From positions 1 through 64,000 of the forward strand of contig JAHQIW010004635.1 of NCBI GenBank assembly GCA_019055375.1: a stretch of DNA of 64,000 nucleotides, read 5' to 3'. Source of the DNA: Parelaphostrongylus tenuis (lineage: Eukaryota; Nematoda; Chromadorea; Rhabditida; Metastrongylidae). The notes below the pieces were generated by a model, which saw only the letters and a program-made list of their open reading frames with translations, had not been told where the DNA came from and did no database searches. Shown here one piece after another: positions 1 to 10,368 of the stretch; position 1 is the stretch's first letter; each line of letters opens with the position of its first letter. Position numbers and translations under genes: made by a program.

Positions 1-165
1 TAATACTACATACGCCCAGGCACTGAAGAATGAGGGTCGCCGAAACGTTAGCCAAATTAGTACGACTAATTTACCAACCTCGCGTCAGCTAATCAAGATA
101 AGTTTTCTCGATTTTCATATTTCAATCAATTATGCCGAGGTTTATAGAAAGTTAAACTTTTGAAT
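1..165. repeat. Partial copy of the 1.8-2.1 kb fold-back element
   Basis: The ACCAACCTC-GCGTC-GCTAA stretch and the later GAGGTTTATAGAAAGTTAAAC stretch align with the right arm of the element at 1,795-2,105 (ACCAACCTCTCGTCCGCTAA and GAAGTTAATAGAAAGTCGA). The copy is truncated by the window edge. It also contains a CTGAAGA...GAAACGTT word pair, discussed in the findings. Confidence 0.5.
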
Positions 166-419
166 ATTTTATGGTCGCCGTCTAACAGAAAAGTGCTTTG
201 TTTTTCCAGAGTATGGTGTGTTTGGCAGTGAACTATGTACTACTTTGATTTCTCACGTTGCACGCAGCGCAGTCACTCAGAAGACGTGTTGTTATGAGAC
301 GCACGTTATTGAATAATTGGTAGTAAATAAGTTATTCATTGATCACTTGTTTGCGGTGTTACTACTTGAGATGAGGTATGTCGATGATTTGAGCGTATTT
401 CATTGAAAACAAGAAGATA

Positions 420-560
420 CCATGAAGAAAATTTCAGTGCAGTGTCGTAGCAGGAGATCGAACCAGCACCCTCACTTCTGATGGACGGCATCACGATGTA
501 CTCGTCGCTGCGGGCTGCCGTGCCCAATCCGTTAAAGCACACAGACATCGGCACACAAGT
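420..560 (-). repeat. tRNA-like repeat head (possible SINE fragment)
   Basis: Read on the minus strand, this stretch has an A-box-like word (TAACGGATTGG) followed by a B-box-like word (GGTTCGATCTCC), the spacing of a tRNA-derived Pol III promoter. No cloverleaf with a proper acceptor stem can be drawn. It lies just downstream, on the minus strand, of the tRNA-Ser gene at 604-685. A similar degenerate B-box unit occurs near 40,610-40,720. This is probably a decayed SINE head rather than a tRNA gene. Confidence 0.35.
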
Positions 561-603
561 TCAATGTCGCTGACTGATTATACTGGCGTGTAACCAAAAG
601 TTT

Positions 604-685
604 CGCAGCGAGCAGGATTCGAACCTACGCGGGCAGAGCCCAATTGATTTCGAGTCAATCTCCTTAACCACTCGGACATCGCTGC
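604..685 (-). tRNA. tRNA-Ser (anticodon CGA)
   Basis: An 82-nt class II tRNA on the minus strand. The acceptor stem GCAGCGA pairs with TCGCTGC, and the D loop contains GAGTGGTTAAGG. A 5-bp anticodon stem (ATTGA/TCAAT) closes the loop CTCGAAA, giving anticodon CGA, which reads UCG. The long variable arm is GGGC/GCCC, and the T loop is TTCGAAT. The usual D-stem pair G10-C25 is T10-A25 here, a compensatory change that argues for function. A Pol III terminator (TTTT on the minus strand) lies just 3' of the gene. There is no intron, and CCA is not encoded, as expected in eukaryotes. Confidence 0.92.
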
Positions 686-734
686 ACGAAGTGGATTTCA
701 CAGGCCGACAACACTGGAGTGTAATCAAGAGCTT

Positions 735-813
735 CACAGCGAGCACGATTCAAGCATATGTGTGCTGAACCCAACTGAATTCAAATCAGTGTTTTCAACA
801 CTTTGACAGCGAT
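735..813 (-). pseudogene. tRNA-Ser pseudogene (TGA-like anticodon)
   Basis: This is a diverged third copy of the neighbouring tRNA-Ser genes on the minus strand. The anticodon stem ACTGA/TCAGT is intact and would present TGA, another serine anticodon. The acceptor strands no longer pair, the A box is degraded, and the B box reads GCTTGAATCG instead of GGTTCGAATCC. The downstream T run seen after both intact genes is interrupted. It sits about 50 bp from the intact gene at 604-685 and shares its flanking sequence (GTGTAATCA-type word), so it comes from local duplication. Confidence 0.75.
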
Positions 814-1575
814 CTGGCGTTGGTCTCTATTATTACGCCTTGCAATGGAAATTTGGGAATTAGTTTGGTTGTCTGAGGTACTGAGGGGTTATCCTGATTT
901 AGTGTCGAATTATAATAGAAAAGACTTTCATAAAAGTTTCATAGTTAAGGGAATGCCCATGTATAGAGAAATCATCTATGTTTCAACGAGAAAAACACGT
1001 TATTGTGAAAGGGAACATATTTCCAGCTGTTATATAACTGTTTTTGTAGTCATTCGATAGCTTGAGAAATGCCTATTCTCCCACTAGGTCTGTTTTGTGA
1101 AATGACGCTTATTTTACTTTGTGCTAACGAGAAAGGCTAACGTTTCGCAAGCAGAGTTCGTGCTAATCAGTATCTTTCTTTTCCCTCGACATTCGAGATT
1201 TTAGGAGAAAGCGTAGCCATTGCTCTGTTACAGATGACTTTACCGATCTCTCTTCTATCATATTTTACCATTCCCTGGCCACGAATTTCCCTCTAATGAC
1301 GATAAAAATCCACACTCCTTTAGAAAACTACCACAACGTCATCGTAGCCACCGAGCTCGCCGCGTGATGGTGCCGCATGCCGCGCAGGACTTCACCGCCG
1401 TTGTCAACGTGTTACCCACTCTGACATCGTAGTTCAAAAGTAATTAATAGGCATAACGAACTTTGAACATAGTCTTAAGAAAAAAGTATGAGCGAATGGT
1501 GTGATTCTCCACTCTGACATCGGTGTTTAGTCTCGACGTCGGCGAGTCAACACACCGGAGCGTAATCAAAACTTT

Positions 1576-1657
1576 CGCAGCGAGCAGGATTCGAACCTAC
1601 GCGGGCAGAGCCCAATTGATTTCTAGTCAATCTCCTTAACCACTCGGACATCGCTGC
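1576..1657 (-). tRNA. tRNA-Ser (anticodon AGA)
   Basis: An 82-nt tRNA on the minus strand that is identical to the gene at 604-685 across the visible acceptor, D, variable and T arms. It differs at anticodon position 34: the loop is CTAGAAA, so the anticodon is AGA (reads UCU after A-to-I editing) instead of CGA. The T10-A25 pair in the D stem is kept, and a TTTT terminator follows. The flanking sequence resembles that of the other two copies, so the cluster arose by duplication with a switch between serine isoacceptors. Confidence 0.92.
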
Positions 1658-1794
1658 TCAATACCAGTTTTTGGCCTTTGCTGTATTGTGGCCTAGTTTA
1701 CCTTATGCAGGAATGATCAAGTTTTCATGATATTACCATTGGATGAAAACAGCTAAATGTATCGCAGATTCGTGAAACTCAAGAGGCAGTGATA

Positions 1795-2105
1795 TACTTT
1801 CGTTCGACAGTATAAAGAAGTGTGAAAAACTTGCTGTTTTAGCCAGTGTGAGGTTGGTACAACACGACATTGTTGTTGTCGTTGTTGATATTGACTTGAA
1901 ATCGTAGTACGAGTAGTTGGCTGACGTTTCGAAAACTACTAGTATTGCTCGTGCTACTCGTACTCGTAATGCAATATAGAGTCAACATCAACAGCGGCAA
2001 CAACAACGTCGTCTACCAACCTCTCGTCCGCTAAAATAGCCAAGTTTTTTATACTTTAAGAATTAACTTTGACACCGAAGTTAATAGAAAGTCGATCTTT
2101 AAAGC
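1795..2105. repeat. Fold-back (long inverted-repeat) element
   Basis: The left arm (about 1,795-1,916) and right arm (about 1,954-2,105) are imperfect inverted copies. GGTTGGTACAACACGAC on the left matches, in reverse, GTCGTCTACCAACC on the right, and a GTTGTTGTCGTTGTTG block matches CAGCGGCAACAACAAC. The arms meet at a short centre that itself holds an ACGAGTAG/CTACTCGT pair. There is no coding capacity. It looks like a non-autonomous fold-back or MITE-type element. The first ~160 bp of the window matches the outer part of the right arm, so a second copy runs off the left edge. Confidence 0.7.
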
Positions 2106-3008
2106 TATTGCGTCAAGTATAAAGAAGATATCTCAGTTCTCTTGGTGAGCAGATACGGAAGTGATGCCGAAATTTTCTCACAGTAGGTGATGTTTCAACA
2201 TGTACTTGGAGCTTAAAAAGGTAGAATTGACTCGCACATTACTTAGTCAAACACTTTGCATAAATCTTACTCGCATAGTAAAATGGTTTGTCATTGATTT
2301 CAAACACATACCATTTTGCTCCTTATCTTCCAATCATCAAATCTTCTCTGCGAAGCCTTCTGATTAATTATTTTGGACCAGACTCAAGGAGTCTTGCAGG
2401 GGTGAGATTTGTCGTGAAGTGCAAAGTGCTTAGATCAGGAAATAAGCCAAGATGTGAGACTAGGTTATGAATAATCATAGTTTATTCGTCTACGCAGTTT
2501 ATTTCTGGATTCTTGGAATTTATCCAAAATACATTTTATGATGAAGAAGCTTTATTCGGCTAGTGTTCTTTCGGTGTTCTGCAGAGTCAATGATTTGGGT
2601 CGTTTATCCAAAGTTGGTTCGTCCTTGCTGAGTTCTTTGTCTTCGTTGTCATTCCAGGTGAATCTTCTTCGGTGTTTCACCTTGAGAATGATGAACCTCA
2701 CTCGGCGAGGCCCTGATATACAGCATGGTTGTAAATGACACCAATCACTCGTTGATCATACTTTGTTTTCAGCAGGCAATCCATCCTGTAGTGGTCGCTA
2801 TCATTACCCGCCAACACAGAGCGTCATTATGTTTTTGGAAACACACTTTCCCTTGTCCTCGAAAATTGCCAATCAGTTATATTTTGAGCGGTGTTCATCT
2901 GAGTATCATCGATAGGCAATCAGTACCACATACAATTATTCTATCCAGATTTTCTAAAGTGTTTTATGCGCGTAAATATTCTAGAATTTCTGTTTAACAT
3001 CAATCTTC
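2106..3008. other. No feature recognised
   Basis: Only short open frames occur here, with no recognisable domain, splice-flanked exon series or repeat boundary that I could support. Confidence 0.5.
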
Positions 3009-3009
3009 T

Positions 3010-3300
3010 AGGAGCGCATGTGATGCAGTGGTTATAGGTGCTCTGCGTCGCTTACAAGATCGATGGTTCGATCTCACGCCCATGGCTCACTAAGCCATCC
3101 ATCCTTCCGCGTTAGGTAAAGTGGTACCGGACTGGTCCCAGACTTCATTAAGAAAATAAACAGCACTAATTCGATATAGCGGAGGCTACCGCGAGCCTTG
3201 TAAAGGCCAGATACGCTATACAGTCACCTTGTGCAAAGTTAGAAATTGCGATGAACACATGGCATATCCCACAGGATTTATCAATGTCGAGTTGTTTGTC
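3010..3300 (+). repeat. tRNA-derived SINE (family 1), near full length
   Basis: The 5' head has tRNA-like A and B boxes (TGATGCAGTGGTTA and GGTTCGATCTC). It is followed by a ~200-bp body with the landmarks TAAGCCATCCATCC, GTACCGGACTGGTC, CGCGAGCC and AAGGCCAGATACGC. The same head and body recur in this window at 15,089-15,400 (plus), 46,105-46,395 (minus), 53,522-53,800 (minus) and 62,567-62,865 (minus), with body-only pieces at 3,400-3,560 and 6,470-6,640. This fits a Pol III-transcribed SINE mobilised by a LINE such as the RTE elements also present. Confidence 0.85.
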
Positions 3301-3399
3301 CTTACCAATCTTCTTCAAAGACAAGATAAAGGTGTTATGCTGCGACTCGCAATCTATGGCTTGACCCTGTGCCTAAGAATCATACTGCTATGCCGGCAG

Positions 3400-3560
3400 T
3401 TCGATAACTTGGTACATCGGTAGGTTACCGAGAGTTGTTCTAAAGGCCAATTATGCATTCAGTCACCTCAAACCTTGACGAGCTCGAATACATGACGCAT
3501 CCTCCAAGGAGTAATCAACGCCGATAGCATTTCATCTCATTTGCTAAATGTTTTTGAACT
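3400..3560 (+). repeat. SINE family 1 fragment (body only)
   Basis: It matches the 3' half of the SINE at 3,010-3,300 and 15,089-15,400 (AAGGCCAATTATGC, CATTCAGTCACCT, and a TCAACGCCGATAGC stretch near the end). The tRNA-like head is missing. It lies directly after the fuller copy, so it is a second, 5'-truncated insertion. Confidence 0.7.
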
Positions 3561-3734
3561 TTTGAACTTTATAATCAAGGAAGATGAAAGAAGGCGATTT
3601 CTTTGCAAAGAAAAACAAAAAATGCATTTCTGCCCTTTACCGTGTAATTTCAGCTTCTCAAAAATTTTTCTACGACCTTTCCATTAAATGAATTATAAAA
3701 ATATATACCACACTACTTATATGGTCAATCTAGA

Positions 3735-5420
3735 CTCGAAAAGCCTCCCCCGGACCTCCCTCTTTGAGGGGATCCCGCCCGGTTAGTCGCGAGGGCACGT
3801 GGCGCGTCCCCAGGTGGTGGATAGGGGAATAAAACGCGAACCAAAAGCGACCGTGTGCTTCCCAGAGACGCAGGTGGATTCAGGGGACGAGCTCCCTGCT
3901 TCTGCAGTGCCGACTTGACAAAACTCTATTTCTACGAGTCAAGTCGGCCAAAAGCCTGCAATCAAGCGGCTGGGAAGTACATGGGAGGCGGTTAGGGAGT
4001 CGCCTCCCAACAAATAAGCTCCTCCCGCTCCTCCGAGAGAGACTGGCAAGCTACTCGTGAGTACCCAGCCCCCACGTTTAGAGCCTGGCAAGCTACACGT
4101 TGGGTATCAAAAATGCCAAAAACAGTAACAAATATGGGCCTCATTCCCTGACCCCGAAAGAGCCCCTGGTACTGCAGCGCCAGGTAGGACGAGTACGGAG
4201 AGGCTACTTAAAATCTCAGGGCCGAACTAGGCTGCAAAGATCGAAACGGCACTAAAATGGACGATCTGTACCTACAATGCAAAGAACCCTTGCTCACAAT
4301 CCGCTGTAGAAGATCTTGTTGATTCAGCAAGAAAAATAAGGTAACGACGTCATTGGCCTGGCTGAGACGAGAAGGCGCCATCCTTTTCACGCTGTCTATG
4401 ACACCGGAGAAGAACTGTTCTTGGAATATGCGATCGCACGAGGTGTCGGTGGCGTTGGCCGTCCTCGTCAAATCGAATTTGACCGTGAACAATTGATTCG
4501 TTCGAACAACTAACAACCGCATCGGACGATTACGGTTGAAACGATGTGGTTCTATGCCGGCTTTGAACAACTTCGTTGCTTCACGCACCAAACATTCAAG
4601 CTATGACGAAGACGAAGTCGAAGCGTTCTATATGGACCTCGAAAAATTCTTCAGAGAAGATCATACATTCTGCAAGGTCATTGTCGGAGATTTTAACGCA
4701 AAAATTGGACCTAGAAGAACGTCTGAAGAACGTCACATAGGGACCCACGGACTAGAATGGAATGAACAGGGTGAGAGGATATCCGAGTTTATCATGACGA
4801 CCCAAACCATCCATGGTAACTCGCAAATTCCATAAGCCTCTCTCTCAGCGATGGACGTGGGAGTCTCCCAATGGAGAGTACCATAACGAAATAGATCACA
4901 TCATAGTAAATCGAAGGTTTTGCCTGACCGACGTCGCTGTTGTTCCCAAGTTCTACACGGATCAGACCATCGCCTCCTTCGCGTAAACGTTCCGATTTTC
5001 GAGGAGAGGAGAGAAAGCCGCTAAATACAAACAACGAAGTCCCAGAACTACCATAAACTGGGATGTATTCAAAATCATTAGTCGGCTCTTGGGAAGATAC
5101 CGTTGTCGACAACATCGACGAAGAATACGATCGACTCGTTGAACATCTTCACGTTGGCGCTAAAAAAGCCGAAAGTCCTAAGGTCACGAAGAGAGACGCT
5201 TGTCTCCGCAGACACTCGAGCTGATACGTCAACGTTGGAATCGCACGAGCCGCAGGCAACCGAAACCTTACGTCCGAACTTGCGAAAACGATGCAGAGAA
5301 GCGATAAAAGAAGACCTTAAAGAGAGAAGAGCAGCAGTTATGGCAGAAGCTGCAGAAGCTGGCAAGAGCATTTCGCAAAGCCCAGCGAGGCTTCGCCAAC
5401 TATAAGACCAAGACTTGCTT
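3735..5420 (+). pseudogene. Decayed RTE-type LINE fragment (5' leader plus endonuclease region)
   Basis: A GC-rich leader (about 3,735-4,200) precedes frames that read as the apurinic endonuclease part of an RTE-clade retrotransposon. Recognisable pieces include NDVIGLAETRR near 4,350, GEELFLE, YDEDEVEAFYMDLEKFF near 4,600, KVIVGDFNAKIGPRRTSEER and HGLEWNEQGERISEFIM up to 4,795, then after a frameshift NEIDHIIVNRRFCLTDVAVV near 4,900. Further on, IDEEYDRLVEHL and CREAIKEDLKERRAAVMAEAAEAGKS appear between 5,110 and 5,400. GDFNAK and the NEIDHI region are endonuclease hallmarks. Several stops and frame changes show it is dead, and the reverse transcriptase half is absent. The family assignment rests on motif recall from other nematode copies. 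Confidence 0.85.
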
Positions 5421-5889
5421 TGCATGAAGTTTTGTGAAGCTGCAAAATTATCAAAATACGTGAAAGAACGTTGAGCTCGAAGAGAAACTTCCATAACGCG
5501 ATTGATCTCACTTCTACTCAGTCTAAAGGTAATTGATAACTTCGCAAATTTGACGTAATGTTTTCAAATGGTACAAAACTGAAGAGATCTTTTTCACTTA
5601 TGCCACCTTCATATGAGCTTATTCCTTAAATCAGCATGCACTTTTGAAGATCATCCACATTTGTCACAGAGAGATATTTGATTATTTAGTGGCGAGGCGA
5701 CATAGCGTGTTGAGCCAACGGTTGGATTATTGAGCATGGATTGAAAGCAACTGTTTACCTGGGATGCATGTAGATTTGAAATATAAACTCCCCCATCCCG
5801 TAGCGCCGACCTGGCACACACCTTCTGCGCACGCCTAGATATAGTCATGCATATGGGCATGGTTGTGGTCCCGTTTATGCTGATGGCAA

Positions 5890-6345
5890 TTATACACTGA
5901 TCCCGGAAGAGCCGCCGATATCAGATCGTGACTGGCGCGAGTACGGAGAGGTTGCTAAAGCCTCAGGACATTTTCAGGCTACCTAAATCTTTGAGATCTT
6001 AGGTACCAATTTGTTCCTCTATTTTTCTTCACTTCTGTGTGTGTTCTCTATGGAGAACCAAGTCAGGCATCCAGAAGAAAAGGGTGCGATCCGTCAGATA
6101 CGTCAAAAGAAGAATACGTAACTTTCTTCCACATAGTCTGTGACACGCAGATGCACTGTTTCTCGGAACGTGAGACAGTAGCAGAGTTGGTGGCGTAAGC
6201 GCACTTGTCAATTTGGTTTAATTTGAGCATCCATTCATTTGTTCAGCTGAAATCTCGAGTTGGTCGCTTACAGTTGAAGAGATGTAGATTAAAATCGGGC
6301 AAATTAACCGCAGCGTCATCAAGACATGACGAGGAAAAAACTGAA
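5890..6345 (+). pseudogene. Second, more decayed RTE LINE fragment
   Basis: The words GAGTACGGAGAGGTTGCTAAA and GGACATTTTCAGGCTACCTAA align with the leader/ORF junction of the element at 3,735-5,420. The later translation SFVQLKSRVGRLQLKRC aligns with the SFEQLTTRIGRLRLKRC-like segment expected before the acidic EEEVEAFY region, here DEEKTEA. It is heavily mutated, with no intact frame. Confidence 0.6.
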
Positions 6346-6469
6346 GCCTGCCTCTGCTGTCTCAAAGTTTTACACAAAATTGGACTATCGTCTTCTTTAA
6401 TAAGGTCCATTTCTTCTAGATAGATGGAGAAACGATTAATTTTGAAAACAAGATTTCGAGGTAGCTACA

Positions 6470-6640
6470 GACTGCAATGTATATCAACCTTTGGTCAATG
6501 GCAGGCACTGCTTTCTTTGTATAAACCAGATATGCATTCAGTCACCCTAACGATGCGTGATAGAGTCTAATGCGTAGCGCAACTCTCAGGACTTGCTAAA
6601 CGCCGAAAGCTTTATCCTTCATTACAGCTAGAAGATGGTG
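6470..6640 (+). repeat. SINE family 1 fragment (body only)
   Basis: The landmarks CCAGATATGCATTCAGTCACC and CGCCGAAAGCTTTATCCTTCA match the body and 3' end of the SINE at 15,089-15,400. The tRNA-like head is absent. Confidence 0.7.
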
Positions 6641-7555
6641 CTTGTGGAAATTTTAGACGATAGACTAAAAAAAAGATAATTAGTCCTTTTTACTCTCCTG
6701 GCATGTCACCTTTACAATGTCAAATAACCTTTGATCCTATCGTTTTACCAACTTGCAACCATTCCGTGGAGAATCTCTTATAAGTTTTCAATGCTTTGTT
6801 ATTGATGCGTACTGTGAGAATTATCAGAAGAAATGATTCACACACTCACAAGATTATGGACTGTATCAAGGCTAAGAAAAATTAAGAAATGAAGCTGGCT
6901 TATTTCCTTATCCTTAGCTATCAAATGATGTTGATAGTGTTTTGTGCTTAGTTTATGTTTCTGAAAGTAGTTCTAGTGAGGTTTAATTGTTCTTCAGGTC
7001 TAGTGAGAAACAATTGTCTCCTAATGGATCCTAGCGATAGCGATGAACGTTATCTTAGCGGTGAGTGTTCTAGGATCTTTCTATCACTGACAATTTGCTA
7101 ACGCTGCATTATACGTCAAGTTTAAAATTAGAATTGAGGAGTCTAAATGTAAATACGTCCTGCAACAAACTTTATCCAAATTTTCTTCCGCACATGCCTC
7201 TTTACATCATTATCAATACAGCCAAAATTTCCTGTCCTTATGACGTAGATAATAGTGATCAGGAGTCATCGGATTCCATAATTACTGTAATAATGATGTA
7301 TCAAAAAGAGATTTGTCAAACAAGTCCGTACCTTTGCATCTGCAGAGGTGGAAAGCTTGATTCTACTGCGAGATCAGACTAACAACCATGCATGTCTTGC
7401 AGACCATCTCTGACCTAAATGTTTCGTGCGGTCACAACGATTGATACACATGAACATGAGTGTATGCGAGAATGTAGTGATCAAACAAGAATCCACTAAT
7501 CCTACACAAAAAAGAATGTTGTACTTAGGACAGTTTTTTATCTGATAGCTGTTAA
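6641..7555. other. No feature recognised
   Basis: AT-rich sequence. One 95-codon plus-strand frame (7,095-7,382) is open but has no recognisable domain or convincing splice sites. Confidence 0.4.
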
Positions 7556-7559
7556 TTAT

Positions 7560-8300
7560 TTCAAGTCAATTTAGACAGCGAAGGTACGACGGCGTCGACT
7601 TGTTCAGAATTCACCTGTGATCAAAGAAATGATTTAGAGGATTCAGAAGTCTGGAATTGTCAGTACTTCACCACTTTCACCTACTTCCTTGAGCAAATTC
7701 CTACCCAGTTGGACTATTTTGATGAATAGTTCTTTAGGCGACTCGCTAGAATTGGACGTTGAAACTGCTTTGGACGTACTATCGACTTATGATTATGGCC
7801 TTGAGGCGAAGAAACTGATTGACCGTAAGCATTAAAACTAGAAATTTTTCGATTAAGCATATCCTGCCTGAGAAGGCTTTCACCGGAGTGTTCGAATATA
7901 ACCCTTTTTCGGCAACGGTTTGGCAACGAAATGCTGCAAGGCGACGTGCTATCAATTGGCCAGCGAGTTTGAGAACAAAGTGCTCTCATTTTGCCTAAAG
8001 CTTATAAAATAATGAGCTCAGCTGGTTACTTGGAGACTCCAGCACACAAAAATGTGCTGGTTTAGATGTTTTGTTCTCTGAAGTCCGGAAGTAAGCCTAG
8101 CCGAGGCTTTCACCACCACATGGAGAATTCTCCGGTCCTTTTGCTTCAGACGAAGATTGTCACCTTGCGTATAGTAGCTATTAAAGCGGAGGTCATTCCT
8201 GGCACGGTTTTCTCCTAGATGGGCTTTCCGAGTGGAAACGTCGGATTTCTTCTCATCTTAAGTAGCCTTCATATTATACCTTTCCTTCGAGTGCTTTATT
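7560..8300 (+). repeat. Unit 1 of an imperfect ~1 kb tandem duplication (unidentified, formerly coding?)
   Basis: It aligns along its length with unit 2 at 8,612-9,310. Shared landmarks in the same order are GACAGCGAAGG, GGCGTCGACTTGTTCAGAATT, GTTGAAACTGCTTTGGACG, CATATCCTGCCTGAGAAGGC, GAACAAAGTGC, AATGTGCTGGTTTAG and GATTGTCACCTTGCGTAT. Splice-like words are conserved in both units (a GTAAG at ~7,826 and 8,875, an AG about 35-45 bp later, and a GTAAGCC at ~8,091 and 9,133), so the ancestor may have been a gene with introns. Substitutions are not biased to third codon positions and indels break the frame, so neither unit looks like an active gene. I do not recognise the encoded peptide. Confidence 0.6.
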
Positions 8301-8324
8301 AAGACCACGCTCAAATTTCAATAG

Positions 8325-8608
8325 ATCCTTTCATTATTATTTGAGCCAACATGTCATGTGGTCTGGTAAGGGCTCTTGTACACTCTGTGTTAGGTGAAAG
8401 TTTCGCTTGACATAGAGTGTAAAACGTACATCGTCGACAACTCTCTATAAGGAGTGTAACGCTCCCGAGAGAACTGACTATAAAAAGATCGACAGACGAC
8501 GGGTTCTGCCCGGCTGATGAGTCTGTAAGGACGAAACACGTGTCTCGGGCTGTACGAGAGCCCTCACGAGACCACATGACATGTTGGCTCAAATAATAAT
8601 GAAAGGAT
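8325..8608 (+). mobile_element. 284-bp inverted-repeat element carrying a hammerhead ribozyme (family A, copy 1)
   Basis: The terminal inverted repeats are ~57 bp, perfect over the outer 40 bp (ATCCTTTCATTATTATTTGA inward on both ends), so a transcript would fold into a rod. The termini may include an AT target duplication. Inside, in order, are an 11-bp hairpin stem (8,380-8,390 with 8,410-8,420) extended by an inner stem, a second hairpin region (GGAG/CTCC at ~8,451-8,465), and a type I hammerhead ribozyme at 8,508-8,550. The element sits exactly between the two units of the tandem duplication at 7,560-9,310. A diverged second copy is at 20,473-20,764. No protein is encoded. Confidence 0.8.
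8508..8550 (+). ncRNA. Type I hammerhead ribozyme
   Basis: All core elements are present: CTGATGA at 8,514-8,520, stem II GTC/GAC with a 6-nt loop, and GAAA at 8,533-8,536. Stem III is ACAC/GTGT with no separate loop, and U16.1-C17 is at 8,543-8,544. Stem I is a 6-bp pair, GCCCGG with TCGGGC (one G-U). Predicted self-cleavage is between 8,544 and 8,545. The looplesss, self-complementary stem III is the kind for which other short type I hammerheads are thought to work as dimers. That last point is family knowledge and is not shown here. Confidence 0.85.
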
Positions 8609-8611
8609 ATG

Positions 8612-9310
8612 TTTCAAGTTAATTAAGACAGCGAAGGTATGACGGCGTCGACTTGTTCAGAATTCAACTGTGATCCGAAAAATAATTTAGCTGATGCAAA
8701 AATCTGGCCTTGTCAGTACTTCACCACATTTAACATATTTATTTATACGAATCTCTATCCAGTTTGGCCTATTGCATGGTACTCTAGGCGGTTTGCTGGA
8801 ATTGAACGTTGAAACTGCTTTGGACGCACTATCGATTTATGACCATGGTCATGAGGGAAAGAAATCGGTTACTCGTAAGAATTATCATTAGATACTTTTT
8901 CTATCGAGCGTATCCTGCTTGAGAAGGCTTCCACCAGAGTGATGGAATTTAGCTATCCTTCGGCTGTGCCACTAGATGGCCAGCAATTATGGGAACAAAG
9001 TGCCTTCATTTTGCCTGAAGCTCATAAAATCTTGAGCTTAGCTGGATACTCGGACGGCCCGTCTTCAAGAATTCTGAGGACTCAGCCCACGAAAATGTGC
9101 TGGTTTAGCTGTTTTGTTCTCTGGACTTTGGAGGTAAGCCTATCCGAGGCTTCCTCAGGTCGTCACGACATTAGAGCAGTCTCCGATCCTTGTGCTTCAA
9201 AAGAAGATTGTCACCTTGCGTATGGTAGCTAAAAGGACTGAGGTCAGGTCCTGGTTTGGTATACTCTCGGACTTCCTCTCAGCTTCAGTAGCCTGCTGAT
9301 GGGTTGAGCC
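8612..9310 (+). repeat. Unit 2 of the imperfect ~1 kb tandem duplication
   Basis: The partner of 7,560-8,300 (see that entry for landmarks). This unit keeps longer open stretches: LLELNVETALDALSIYDHG near 8,790-8,850, and PLDGQQLWEQSAF followed by ILPEAHKILSLAGYSDGP near 8,970-9,060. The two stretches join out of frame across the putative short intron. The family is unidentified. A decayed transposon open frame or a lineage-specific gene pair are both possible. Confidence 0.55.
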
Positions 9311-10329
9311 TCCGGCTGTATTTCGCAGTCCGAGACCCAGGATTATTCTCAATCACGATGAGACGGTAAGCCATTTGGTTGGAATCTTGAACAAAATTGT
9401 CTAAAACTAAAAAGACTTCGATCAATAGACCTCCGCCATCACTTTCTATAGCTTGCTCCACAACAGCAAGGATTTTACCTTTATTAGTACTTTGAAAATT
9501 GTAATATTTTCTCTCAGCAATACATGTAAGCAGTTTTAAGTAAGATTCACAATGCTTACTTGCATTGCAAAACTTAAAATATGTTTTGACAAACGATTGT
9601 ATTTATTCTTCATTCGGCAGCATCGCCATTTCCTTTTGCCAATAGCCTTATTGAAGTCTCATCAAAATAATAGTTTTTTTTAATCAAAATTTAGATAGAA
9701 CGTTCTTAAATGGCGATAAGAATTGTGAATTATGATATGAATAATGTTATTTGAGATTGTCCCGCCATACAGTTATCGCGTCGCGTTTTAGGTGGTAAAC
9801 ATACGCGGTAATTTAAAGGCTGATTATAATATTGAAGAGTGCTCATATATAAGTGTAAAGTAGGATTCGGAGCAAGACAATAGAAGCAAGAGCTTTGTGT
9901 TCCAAAAAAAAAATCTGCGTCCTAAGTGGTGCATGGCCACACATCGCCACAACTAAGGACCTTGCAATAAACCGTGGTCCGAACCCTAATAATAACCAAA
10001 ATTCGCCTGAGAAATAAATTGACAAAAGAAATCAAGATGTTCCTGTCACAACTGTGGTCATCAGCCTGAGCTTTTAAAATCTCGAAGATAATAAGAAAGA
10101 CTGAATTTCGGAAAGATTTTGCAGAACAATTGAATGCTTATTTTCAACAACGACAAATTTTTTTCTTGTGTTCAAGCAAAGGATCAGCTACTCTGCTGAC
10201 CCGAGGTTCTTGAATGCTCATCAATTACTTCTTCACGAGACAAAGCTTTTTCAAAAAATAAAATTTTGCACAAGAAGGCCTCATTCAATCAATACATAGG
10301 AATTCTAAGATGTTGGGCTTTTATAGTAG
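9311..10329. other. No feature recognised
   Basis: AT-rich DNA upstream of the repeat-protein gene at 10,369. Additional 5' exons of that gene could lie here, but I could not pick one out with confidence. Confidence 0.4.
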
Positions 10330-10368
10330 CATTTTTCGAAATTACTTGAAGTCATTTCTTGGACACTT

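Noticed and set aside
3010..3085. tRNA gene at the SINE head
   Set aside because: A and B boxes are present but there is no acceptor stem, and the unit continues into a repeated non-tRNA body.
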